From Myxococcus sp. RHSTA-1-4 (GTDB lineage: Bacteria > Myxococcota > Myxococcia > Myxococcales > Myxococcaceae), in NCBI RefSeq assembly GCF_020037125.1, contig NZ_JAIQDG010000001.1, forward strand, positions 62,001 through 126,000: a stretch of 64,000 nt of DNA, read 5' to 3'. Below, in pieces: positions 43,461-52,066 of this stretch (positions are counted from its first letter, which is position 1; each line of letters begins with the position of its first letter). A program made the translations under genes and the position numbers. Under the pieces are notes generated by a model. The model did no database searches, was not told the DNA's origin, and saw nothing but the letters and a program-made list of their open reading frames with translations.

Positions 43461-44303
43461 ATGACGTCCGAATTTTCCGGACGGATGACCCCCATGGCCC
43501 TGGTACCCCTCGAGGAACGCGCCAGACGCATCCGCCGGACCATCGTCCGGCTCGCCGCGTCGCCCACCGGCTGTCACCTCGGCGGCTCACTCTCCGTGGT
43601 GGAGGTCCTCGTCGCACTGCTCGGGCGGGTGATGAAGGTGGACCCGAAGGAGCCTCGCGCCGAGGTGAGAGACCACCTCATCCTCTCCAAGGGCCACGCG
43701 GCGGCCGGGCTCTACGCGGCGCTGGCGGAGTTCGGCTTCATCGACGCTGAAGAATTGGTCCGGCGATACAACGCGAAGGGCAGCGACTTCACCGGCCACG
43801 TGAGCGCGAAGGTGCCGGGTGTCGACTTCCCGACAGGCAGCCTCGGACATGGCGTGGGATTGGGCGTGGGGCTCTCGCTGGGACACCGGCTGCGCCAGCG
43901 CCCCAACCGCGTCTACGTCGTCTGTGGCGACGGGGAGATGGGCGAGGGCTCCAACTGGGAGGCGCTCCAGGTCGCGGCCCACCACCGGCTGGCGAACCTC
44001 ACCGTCATCGTCGACCGCAACGGCGGGCAGAACGACGGGCCCACCGAGTCCATCCTCTCGCAGAAGGCCCTGGGGGAGCGGCTGCGCGCCTTCGGGCTCC
44101 AGACGGCGGAGGTGGACGGCCACGACCTGGACGCGCTGTGCGCCGCGCTGGAGTCCCCCTCCGAGGCGCCGCGCGCCATCGTCGCGAACACGCAGAAGGG
44201 CGCGGGCGTGCCCATGCTGCGAGGCAAGGGCCCGCACTACGCCGTCTTCAGCGCGGACCACCTGCGGCGCGCGCTCGCTTCCCTGGGGGAGGTGGCGCCG
44301 TGA
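43461..44303 (+). CDS. Transketolase, N-terminal subunit
   Basis: This is a 280-residue thiamine-diphosphate-binding half of a split transketolase: GCHLGGSLSVVEVLVAL, LSKGHAAAGLYAALAE, GSLGHGVGLGVGLSLG and the cofactor motif GDGEMGEGSNWEALQ. It transfers a two-carbon ketol unit with the C-terminal subunit encoded next (GTGA overlap). In amino-group-carrier pathways a transketolase lengthens the carrier-bound semialdehyde by two carbons, and I infer that role. ATG 43461 is taken; ATG 43485 and 43494 are in-frame alternatives and ribosome-binding sites are weak for all three. Confidence 0.93.
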   Translation: MTSEFSGRMTPMALVPLEERARRIRRTIVRLAASPTGCHLGGSLSVVEVLVALLGRVMKVDPKEPRAEVRDHLILSKGHAAAGLYAALAEFGFIDAEELVRRYNAKGSDFTGHVSAKVPGVDFPTGSLGHGVGLGVGLSLGHRLRQRPNRVYVVCGDGEMGEGSNWEALQVAAHHRLANLTVIVDRNGGQNDGPTESILSQKALGERLRAFGLQTAEVDGHDLDALCAALESPSEAPRAIVANTQKGAGVPMLRGKGPHYAVFSADHLRRALASLGEVAP

Positions 44304-45337
44304 CGGCCCCCGTGCAGGGCGGCGCGGACCTGGCCGTGGCACCGGAGGCGTGGCTGGGGGAGAACCCCACCCTGTCCAACCGGCAGGTGTTCCGGCACGC
44401 GCTCGCGCGCTTCGCGGACGAGGACCCGCGCGTGGTGCTGCTGGAGGCGGACCTGGCCGGCGGCGGGGACCCCTTCGAGGCGCGCCACCCCGGCCGCTTC
44501 ATCAACCTGGGCATCTGCGAGGCGACGATGCTCGACGTGGCGTGCGGCATGGCCGCCACCGGGCAGGTCGTCTTCGCCCACACCTTCGCCGCCTTCGGGG
44601 CGATGCGCGCGTGCGAGCAGGTGCGGCTCGGCATGGCCTACGGGCGCGCCAACGTGAAGCTCGTCTGTGACTACGGCGGGCTGTCGGGCGCGTTCTTCGG
44701 CCCCACGCACCATGCCATCGAGGACCTGGCCATCCTCCGCGCCATGCCGGGGATGACGGTGGTGTCCCCCGCGGATGCCCTGGAGACGGTGCAGGCCCTC
44801 CGCGCGCTCATCGACCTGGACGGCCCGGTGTACCTGCGGCTCGGCCGCAACCGCGTGAGCCGGCGTGAGACCTCCTGGCCCGCGTTCGAGCTCGGCCGCG
44901 CCATGTGCCTGCGCGAGGGGGACGACGTCGGCCTCATCGCCCACGGCGACGTCGGCGTGGCCGTCGCGCTGGAAGCGGCCGGGCGGCTCGAGGCGCAGGG
45001 CGTCTCCGCGCGCGTGATGAACATGCACACGCTCAAGCCGCTCGACGAGGCGGCCCTCCAGGAGACGGCGGAGCGCACGAAGCTGCTCGTCACCGTGGAG
45101 GAACACTCCGTGCTGGGAGGGCTCGGCGGCGCGGTATGCGAGAGCGTCTGCTCGCTCGGGCTGGGCGTGCGAGTGGTCCGCACCGGCATCCAGGACCGCT
45201 ACGACGCCACGGCCGGCTCGCACGAGGAGTTGCTCCAGCGCCACGGGCTCGACGGCGCCGCCCTGGCCGAAAGGATTCTGCACGCCCTGCCGCGCCCGCG
45301 CCGGGCGGCGCTCGTACCTGCCCTGAGGAGGGGATGA
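44300..45337 (+). CDS. Transketolase, C-terminal subunit
   Basis: This is a 345-residue partner of the preceding gene. LGICEATMLDVACGMAATGQ carries the conserved catalytic Glu, then the pyrimidine-binding region (FAHTFAAFGAMRACEQVRLG, DYGGLSGAFFGPTHHAIEDL) and the transketolase C-terminal domain (VTVEEHSVLGGLGGAV). GTG 44300 overlaps the previous stop by four bases. Split transketolases are common in secondary metabolism and archaea. The LysW gene follows immediately, its ATG touching this stop, with GAGGAGGGG shared as ribosome-binding site. Confidence 0.93.
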   Translation: MTAPVQGGADLAVAPEAWLGENPTLSNRQVFRHALARFADEDPRVVLLEADLAGGGDPFEARHPGRFINLGICEATMLDVACGMAATGQVVFAHTFAAFGAMRACEQVRLGMAYGRANVKLVCDYGGLSGAFFGPTHHAIEDLAILRAMPGMTVVSPADALETVQALRALIDLDGPVYLRLGRNRVSRRETSWPAFELGRAMCLREGDDVGLIAHGDVGVAVALEAAGRLEAQGVSARVMNMHTLKPLDEAALQETAERTKLLVTVEEHSVLGGLGGAVCESVCSLGLGVRVVRTGIQDRYDATAGSHEELLQRHGLDGAALAERILHALPRPRRAALVPALRRG

Positions 45338-45532
45338 ATGCACCCGCAGAAGCAGCTCGACACCGTCGGAGTCAACGAGTGCCCCACCTGCGCCGCGCCC
45401 ATGGATGGGACGAACCTCATGGAGGGAGAAGTCGTCACGTGCAAGGGCTGCTCGGCGGAGCTGGAGGTCGTCAGCCTGACCCCCCTGCGCTTCGAGGAGG
45501 CGCCGGAGGTCGAAGAGGACTGGGGCGAGTGA
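45338..45532 (+). CDS. lysW: LysW-type amino-group carrier protein
   Basis: This is a 64-residue acidic carrier protein. It ends in EEDWGE: the C-terminal Glu side chain of LysW accepts the alpha-amino group of glutamate or aminoadipate as an isopeptide, protecting it and handing it from enzyme to enzyme. Cys15/Cys18 and Cys35/Cys38 (CPTC, CKGC) form the zinc knuckle. It is about ten residues longer than the Thermus protein at the N-terminus. GAGGAGGGG just upstream is one of the strongest ribosome-binding sites in the window, as suits a protein needed in stoichiometric amounts. Confidence 0.95.
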   Translation: MHPQKQLDTVGVNECPTCAAPMDGTNLMEGEVVTCKGCSAELEVVSLTPLRFEEAPEVEEDWGE

Positions 45533-45539
45533 GCCCGGG

Positions 45540-46382
45540 ATGAAGAAGGTCGACCTCGTCTATACCCGCCTGCGCACCGAGGAGCGGATGATCGCCGACG
45601 CGCTGCGCGGGCGGGGCTGCGCCGTGGAGCTGCACGCGGACTCGGGCCTCGTCCTCTCCCTGGACCGGGAGCGCTGGAGGGACGGCGCGCCCGTGCTGAT
45701 GCGGAGCATGTCCTTCACACGCGCGCGCTACCTGGCCTCCATCCTGGAGGTGAAGGGCTCGCGCGTGCTCAACAGCGCGCACGCCATCTCCACCTGCGGG
45801 GACAAGGCGCTCACCACGCTCGCGCTCGCCGCCCGGGACATCCCCATGCCCTGGGCCTTCCTGGGCTTCGAGGAGGAGTCCTGCGTGGCGGAAATCGACC
45901 GCCGGGGCTACCCCTCCGTGACGAAGCCCGTGCTCGGCTCGTGGGGCCGCATGGTGGCGCGCATGGACGGACGCAGCGCCGCCGAGGGCCTCATGTCGAT
46001 GCGCTTCGAGATGGGCGGCGCGCAGGACCACGTCGCGCTCGTGCAGCAATACATCGACAAGCCGGGCTACGACCTGCGGGTGTACGTCATGGGCAGGGCC
46101 GTGGGCGGCATCCGCCGGCGGTCCGAGCACTGGATTACCAACACGGCCCGCGGCGCCATCCCCGAGCGATACGAGGTGCCCGCCTCCCACGCGAGGCTCG
46201 CCGAGCGCGCGGCGGAGGCCGTGGGCGGGGACATCCTCGCGGTGGACCTGCTCGAGACGCGGGACGGCCGGGTGCTGGTCAACGAAATCAACCACTGCGT
46301 GGAGTTCGCGCGGAGCATCGAGGTCTCCGGCATTCCCCTGCCGGAGCTGATGGCGGACTACGTCCTCGGGGTGCTGCCATGA
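45540..46382 (+). CDS. lysX: LysX/ArgX-like ATP-grasp ligase (amino acid to LysW)
   Basis: This is a 280-residue RimK-family ATP-grasp enzyme: SAHAISTCGDKALTTLALAA, TKPVLGSWGRMVARM, YIDKPGYDLRVYVMG and LVNEINHCVEFARS (metal and substrate region, NEINxxxEF). LysX couples aminoadipate, and ArgX couples glutamate, to the C-terminal Glu of LysW. Which amino acid this one uses cannot be decided by eye. It follows lysW by 7 bp and overlaps lysY by four bases. It commits the amino acid to the carrier-bound route. Confidence 0.93.
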   Translation: MKKVDLVYTRLRTEERMIADALRGRGCAVELHADSGLVLSLDRERWRDGAPVLMRSMSFTRARYLASILEVKGSRVLNSAHAISTCGDKALTTLALAARDIPMPWAFLGFEEESCVAEIDRRGYPSVTKPVLGSWGRMVARMDGRSAAEGLMSMRFEMGGAQDHVALVQQYIDKPGYDLRVYVMGRAVGGIRRRSEHWITNTARGAIPERYEVPASHARLAERAAEAVGGDILAVDLLETRDGRVLVNEINHCVEFARSIEVSGIPLPELMADYVLGVLP

Positions 46383-47416
46383 CTCGCGTCGCGGTGCTGG
46401 GAGCCAGCGGCTACACGGGTGGAGAGGTGCTGCGGCTCCTGCTGGCCCATCCGGCGGTGGAGGTGACCCAGGCCACCTCCGACCAGTACGCCGGCAAGCG
46501 GCTGGACTTCCCCCACCCCCACCTCCGGGGCCTCGGCACCCCGCGCTTCGTCCCCCATGAGGCGCTGGGCCCCTGCGACGTGCTGCTGAGCTGCCTGCCG
46601 CAGGGCGGGCTGCTCCAGCGCTGGGCCCGCGTGACGGAGCTGGCGGGCCGCATCATCGACCTCAGCGCGGACTTCCGGCTGGAGCCCGCCGAGCACGAGC
46701 GCTGGTACCGCAAGCACCCGCGCCCCGCCTCCACGCCGGAGTTCGTCTACGGGTTGCCGGAGTGGGCCGCCGAGCGGCTACCGGACGCGCGCTTCGTCGC
46801 GGTGCCCGGCTGCATGGCGCACGCGGCGCTGCTGGCGCTGCTCCCGCTGGTGCGCGCGAGGCTGGTGAAGCCGGACGTCATCGTCGACGCGAAGACGGGC
46901 TCCTCCGGCGGCGGCGCCACGCCGGACCGCGCCTCCCACCACCCGGAGCGCGCCTCCGCGCTGCGCTGCTACAAGCCGGTGGGCCACCGGCACACGGGCG
47001 AAATCGAGGGCGTCACGGAGCGCCTCACGGGCCAGCGCCCCACCGTGCACTTCAGCGCCACGGCCGTGCCCGCTGTGCGCGGCGTGCTGGCCACGGTGCA
47101 CACCTTCGCCGCGCGCCCCTTCGACGAGGCCGAGCCCCTGCGCGCCCTGGCCAGCACCTACCGGGACAAGCCCTTCGTCCACGTGGTGCGGCCCAACGCG
47201 AGCGCGTCCCCCTTCCCCGAGCCGGGGCCGCTCTCTGGCACCAACCACTGCGACCTGGCCGTGGACGTGGACCCGGAGCGCGGCCGCATCGTCGTCAACG
47301 CGGCGCTGGACAACCTGGTGAAGGGCGCCGCCGGCACCGCGGTGCATGTCCTCAACCTGATGCTTGGCAGACCCGAGACGGAAGGCCTCGGCTTCCGCGG
47401 CCTCCACCCCCTCTGA
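46379..47416 (+). CDS. lysY: LysY/ArgC-like reductase of LysW-bound acyl phosphate
   Basis: This is a 345-residue NADPH-dependent reductase of the ArgC/LysY family: VAVLGASGYTGGEVLRLLLA (Rossmann start), VVDAKTGSSGGGATP-like loop, catalytic Cys in AVPGCMAHAALLAL near residue 145 and GHRHTGEIEG. It turns the carrier-bound gamma/delta acyl phosphate into the semialdehyde that the transketolase would extend. ATG 46379 overlaps the lysX stop. The encapsulin-like gene follows after 21 bp. Housekeeping ArgC is possible but excluded by context. Confidence 0.93.
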   Translation: MTRVAVLGASGYTGGEVLRLLLAHPAVEVTQATSDQYAGKRLDFPHPHLRGLGTPRFVPHEALGPCDVLLSCLPQGGLLQRWARVTELAGRIIDLSADFRLEPAEHERWYRKHPRPASTPEFVYGLPEWAAERLPDARFVAVPGCMAHAALLALLPLVRARLVKPDVIVDAKTGSSGGGATPDRASHHPERASALRCYKPVGHRHTGEIEGVTERLTGQRPTVHFSATAVPAVRGVLATVHTFAARPFDEAEPLRALASTYRDKPFVHVVRPNASASPFPEPGPLSGTNHCDLAVDVDPERGRIVVNAALDNLVKGAAGTAVHVLNLMLGRPETEGLGFRGLHPL

Positions 47417-47437
47417 CGCGAGAGCGAAAGGCAGACC

Positions 47438-48298
47438 ATGAGCACGCAATCCCCCGCGGAGCCCGCCCCCCAGTCTCCCGGAGCCGTCTTCGCCGCCGCC
47501 GTGGCGGCCCAGGGCACGAAGGCGCGCGTCCAGTTCTCCACCACCATCACCGAGGACTTCCCGGGCTTCAAGCGCCGTCCCCGCGTGGCCGTGCGCGCCC
47601 TCTTCAAGGTGAAGACGTCCGACAAGCCCCAGGCCCGCTACTGGTACGAGACGCACCCCACCACCGCGCCCGGCGCCCACGTCCAGGACGTGTCGCTGCG
47701 CCCGGAAGCGGCGTTCGAGTTCCACTTCGACCAGCAGCCTCTGCGGCCCACGACGGGCTGGGTGCAGCTTCCCCCCAACCTGCTGGACGACCCGGAGGCG
47801 CTCGCGCAGTTCATCGACTTCCGCCTGCTCGTCCGGCTGTGCACGGCGGAAAACCAGGCGCTCACGATTGGGAAGGGCGGAGAGCGCGTGCGCGGCCTGC
47901 TGGAGACGCCGGGCGTCACCCGGCTGCCCGCGCGCAAGGACCCCGTCACCTCGCTGCTCGCCGCGTGCGCCGAGGTGGAACAGATGGGCGGCTCGGCGGA
48001 CGGCATCCTCATCAACTCGGTGGACTACTACCAGCACCTCCTCGGGCAGCACGGACTGCTGGGGGAGCTGGCGAGCATGGGCATCCGCATCTGCCGCACG
48101 CGCATGGTGACCCAGGGCACCGTCGTCGTCGGTGACTTCACCGCGGGCGCCACCCTCTTCGACTCCGGCCGCTCGGAAATCCGCTTCGCGGAGCCGCCCC
48201 CCGGCATCTTCCCGCGCGAGGGGCTGGCCATCCGCGGCGAGATTCACGAGGCGCTCGCCATCCACCTGCCCACGCACTTCTTCGTCGCGAAGCTCTGA
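47438..48298 (+). CDS. Encapsulin-like HK97-fold shell protein (family 3, natural-product type)
   Basis: This is a 286-residue protein with the layout of an HK97-fold capsid/encapsulin: an Ala-rich N-arm, an extended E-loop region (FKRRPRVAVRALFKVKTSDK), a long spine helix (DPEALAQFIDFRLLVRLCTA), an A-domain with LLETPGVTRLP and GILINSVDYYQHLLGQ, then VVGDFTAGATLFDSG and a C-terminal beta strand (IHEALAIHLPTHFFVAKL). No terminase, portal, protease or tail genes are near, so it is not a prophage. Encapsulins self-assemble into protein compartments. Family 3 members lie in biosynthetic clusters, as this one does. Its cargo is unknown; neighbouring enzymes are the candidates. Confidence 0.8.
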   Translation: MSTQSPAEPAPQSPGAVFAAAVAAQGTKARVQFSTTITEDFPGFKRRPRVAVRALFKVKTSDKPQARYWYETHPTTAPGAHVQDVSLRPEAAFEFHFDQQPLRPTTGWVQLPPNLLDDPEALAQFIDFRLLVRLCTAENQALTIGKGGERVRGLLETPGVTRLPARKDPVTSLLAACAEVEQMGGSADGILINSVDYYQHLLGQHGLLGELASMGIRICRTRMVTQGTVVVGDFTAGATLFDSGRSEIRFAEPPPGIFPREGLAIRGEIHEALAIHLPTHFFVAKL

Positions 48299-48300
48299 CC

Positions 48301-49299
48301 ATGAGCCCGCTCACCGTCCTCTACGTCACCGGCTGGTGCCGCAGCGGCAGCACCATCATCGGCAACGTCCTCAACGAGGTGGAGGGGTGCTTCCACACCG
48401 GGGAGCTGAGCTTCCTGTGGAAGAACGCCTACGGGAATGGCTCCAACACGCTGTGCGGCTGCGGCGCGCAGCTGGTGGACTGCACGCTCTGGTCCAGGGT
48501 GCTCCAGCAGGGCGTGGCCCCGGGGGAGTCGCCCCAGGCCCATGCCGCGAGGGTGGTGCTGAGGCAGCAGGCCACCGTCCGGACGCGGCACACGCCGCGC
48601 GTGCTGTGGCGCGGATTGTCCGCGCTGCCCCTGCGCGAGCACGCCGGCCTGCTGGCGAGGACGTACCGCACCATCGCGGACGTCACCGGCTCGCGCATCA
48701 TCGTGGACAGCGGCAAGTTCCCCTCCGAGGCGGCGCTGCTGCCGCACGTGAAGGGCGTCACTCCCTGTTACCTGCACCTGGTGAGGGACCCGCGCGCCGT
48801 CGCGCACTCGTGGACGAAGACGAAGCAGTACGTCGTCCCCATGTCCGCGGCGCGCAGCACCGCCTACTGGCTGGGGTTCAACGCCGGCTCCGAGCTGGTC
48901 ACCCGGCGCTACCCGGAGCGCTCGCTCTTCCTGCGCTACGAGGACTTCATCGCCGAGCCCGCCGCCACGGTGGACAGGCTGCTCCGGCTCATCGGGGTGG
49001 ACCGCTCGGCGAACCCGGTGCACCGGCGCACCGTCCACCTCGGAGGCAACCACACCGTCACCGGCAACCCGGACCGCTTCCTCAGCGGCCCCACGCTGCT
49101 GCGGGCCGGAGACGACTCGTGGCGCAAGGAGCTGTCCACGCGGGCGAAGGCCGTGGCGTCCGCGCTGGCGTGGCCGCTGATGGGGCGCTACCGCTATGGC
49201 CGCGCGCCGCCCTCATCCCTGCACGTCGTACGCCCCGAGCCGTCAGTGGACGCCGGAGACTCCAGGAGGGACACCTTTGGAACTGGGACTGGCCAATAA
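48301..49299 (+). CDS. PAPS-dependent sulfotransferase family protein
   Basis: This is a 332-residue sulfotransferase: TGWCRSGSTIIGN is the 5'-phosphosulfate loop, LHLVRDPRAVAHSW the 3'-phosphate site, and FLRYEDFIAEPAATVDRLL the usual late segment. In azinomycin/ficellomycin-type routes a sulfotransferase activates a hydroxyl as a leaving group for ring closure by a nitrogen, and I infer a similar role. It starts 2 bp after the encapsulin stop. The C-terminal 35 residues (PPSSLHVVRPEPSVDAGDSR onward) look disordered and overlap the next gene, so they may be a targeting tail. Confidence 0.9.
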   Translation: MSPLTVLYVTGWCRSGSTIIGNVLNEVEGCFHTGELSFLWKNAYGNGSNTLCGCGAQLVDCTLWSRVLQQGVAPGESPQAHAARVVLRQQATVRTRHTPRVLWRGLSALPLREHAGLLARTYRTIADVTGSRIIVDSGKFPSEAALLPHVKGVTPCYLHLVRDPRAVAHSWTKTKQYVVPMSAARSTAYWLGFNAGSELVTRRYPERSLFLRYEDFIAEPAATVDRLLRLIGVDRSANPVHRRTVHLGGNHTVTGNPDRFLSGPTLLRAGDDSWRKELSTRAKAVASALAWPLMGRYRYGRAPPSSLHVVRPEPSVDAGDSRRDTFGTGTGQ

Positions 49300-50047
49300 A
49301 GTCGCACTCATCGCCGGCGGCTCCAGCGGACTGGGGCTGGCCGTGGCGGAGGAGCTGGTGAAGGAAGGGGCGCACGTCGCCATCGGCGCGCGGGACGCGG
49401 AGAAGCTCGCCCGGGCCGAGAAGGAGCTGAGGGCGCTCTCGCGCGGCGGGAAGGTGCTCGCCACCGCCGTGGACCTGAGAGACCACGGCGCCGCGAAGGC
49501 GTGGGTCGAGGACGTCGCCGGGAAGCTGGGCGGCCCCCACATCGTCGTGACGAACAGCGCCGGGCCGCCGCCGGGGCCGGCGACGCACTTCGGCATCGAG
49601 GCCTACCAGGAGGCCCTGAATGGGGTGCTCCTGCCGGCCATCAACCTCGCGCTGGCGGCGCTGCCGTACATGAAGGCGGCGCACTGGGGACGCCTGCTCC
49701 TCATCACCTCCGAGACGGTGGTGCGCCCCGTCGCCCGCTTCGCCCTGTCCGGGACGGCGCGTCTGGGACTCGTGGGCTTCGCCTCCGCGCTGGTGCAGGA
49801 GTTGGGGGACTGCGGCGTCACCGTCAACGTGCTGGCGCCGGGCTACACCCGCACGCCTCCCGTGGAGCGCGCCGCCGGAGCCGACGTGGAGGCCGGTCTG
49901 CGTGCCATGGCCGCGCACATTCCCCTGCGCCGCGTGGGCCGCGCGGAGGAGTTCGCGGCCGCCGCGGCCTTCCTCGCCAGCGAGCGCGCCTCGTTCATCA
50001 CCGGCACGGTGCAGCTCGTGGACGGCGGCGCGAGTGTCATCGGATGA
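49277..50047 (+). CDS. SDR-family oxidoreductase lacking the YxxxK motif
   Basis: This is a 256-residue short-chain dehydrogenase/reductase fold: LIAGGSSGLGLAVAEEL (NAD(P) loop, residues 11-27), VTNSAGPPPG and a late NVLAPGYTRT. The catalytic Ser145 is present, but the expected Tyr158 and Lys162 are Ser and Arg (SETVVRPVARFALSGTARLG), as in the SNxxR-like atypical SDRs. TTG 49277 is chosen for the AGGAGGG at 49264-49270; it lies inside the sulfotransferase end. It may reduce the keto group made by transketolase, or act in a non-redox way because the standard proton relay is missing. Confidence 0.88.
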   Translation: MELGLANKVALIAGGSSGLGLAVAEELVKEGAHVAIGARDAEKLARAEKELRALSRGGKVLATAVDLRDHGAAKAWVEDVAGKLGGPHIVVTNSAGPPPGPATHFGIEAYQEALNGVLLPAINLALAALPYMKAAHWGRLLLITSETVVRPVARFALSGTARLGLVGFASALVQELGDCGVTVNVLAPGYTRTPPVERAAGADVEAGLRAMAAHIPLRRVGRAEEFAAAAAFLASERASFITGTVQLVDGGASVIG

Positions 50048-50896
50048 GCGCCGCCACCTCACAGGACCGGGGCGCCCGCCCGCCGCTGGTGGTGAAGATT
50101 GGCGGGGCCGCGGGCGTGGACCTCGACAACGTCTGCTTGGACGTCGCGGAGCTGACGCGGCGTGGCGAGCACGTCGTGGTGGTGAACGGAGGCTCGGACG
50201 CGGGCGACGGGCTGCTCAAGGCCCTGTCCATGGAGCGCACCGAGGCGATGACGGCTTCCGGCAACGTCGTGCGCCTCACGAACGCGGCCACGCTGCGCGT
50301 GCTGACCATGGCGTGGGTGGGTGACGTGAACAAGCGCGTCGTCATCTCGCTGCTGGCCCAGAACGTGTCCGGCCTCGGGCTCTGCGGCGCGGACGGGCGC
50401 CTGCTGCTGGCGCGGCGGCGCCCCCCGCTGAAGGTCCAGGAGGCCGGACGCACGCGCATCGAGCGGGAGCACGTGGCCGGCGAAATCACCGAGGTGAACA
50501 CCCGGCTGCTGGGCCTGCTGCTGGAGCAGGGCCACGTCCCCGTCGTCTGCCCGCCGGCCGTGACGGTGGATGGTGTCCTGGTGAATGTCGACGCGGACCA
50601 GGCCGCCGCGGCCATCGCCACCGCGCTCGGGGCCCGGGCGCTGGTGATGCTCTCCAACGTGCCGGGGTTGCTGGAGGACCCGAAGAACCCGGCGACGCTC
50701 GTGCGCTGGAGCGACGACCTCCCGCGCGCCATGGAGCTGGCCACCGGGCGCATGCGCTACAAGCTGGAGGCGGCACGGCGCGCGCTCACGGGTGGTGTCC
50801 CGGTGGTGCACGTGAGCGGAGCGGGTGTCCCCCGGCCGGTGCTCTCCGCGCTGACGTGCGAGGCCGGCACGAAGCTCACCCTTTCGCGGACGGTGG

Positions 50897-50913
<17 letters not shown>
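50044..50913 (+). CDS. lysZ: LysZ-like kinase of LysW-bound amino acid
   Basis: This is a 289-residue amino-acid kinase of the acetylglutamate-kinase/LysZ family: LVVKIGGAAGVDLDNVCLDV, VVVNGGSDAGDGL, WVGDVNKRVVISLLAQNVSG, NVDADQAAAAIATALGARAL and ATGRMRYKLEAARRAL. The VNKR and GRMRYK features match LysZ better than ArgB. It phosphorylates the side-chain carboxylate of the LysW-bound substrate for LysY. ATG 50044 overlaps the SDR stop. It lies late in the operon although it acts early in the pathway. Confidence 0.93.
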
Positions 50914-51970
<1,057 letters not shown>

Positions 51971-51979
51971 GGCCGCGAC

Positions 51980-51999
51980 CTGGAGGCTCAGGCCTCCGG
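51980..51999. terminator. Hairpin after the LysW operon
   Basis: GGAGGC (51982-51987) pairs with GCCTCC (51992-51997) around TCAG, with the stem extended by one or two pairs. A second hairpin (CCCGGAG 52058-52064 with CTCCGGG 52073-52079) overlaps the end of the opposing MFS gene. Together they probably separate the convergent units. Confidence 0.5.
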
Positions 52000-52066
52000 G
52001 ACACCGGGCCCTGCTACCAGCGAGTGTCCGGGCGGGCGAGCCGGACTGAATCAGCGTCCCGGAGGC

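Noticed and set aside
47438-48298. Prophage or gene-transfer-agent capsid gene
   Set aside because: No other phage gene is near, and the frame is embedded with 2-21 bp spacing in a biosynthetic operon.
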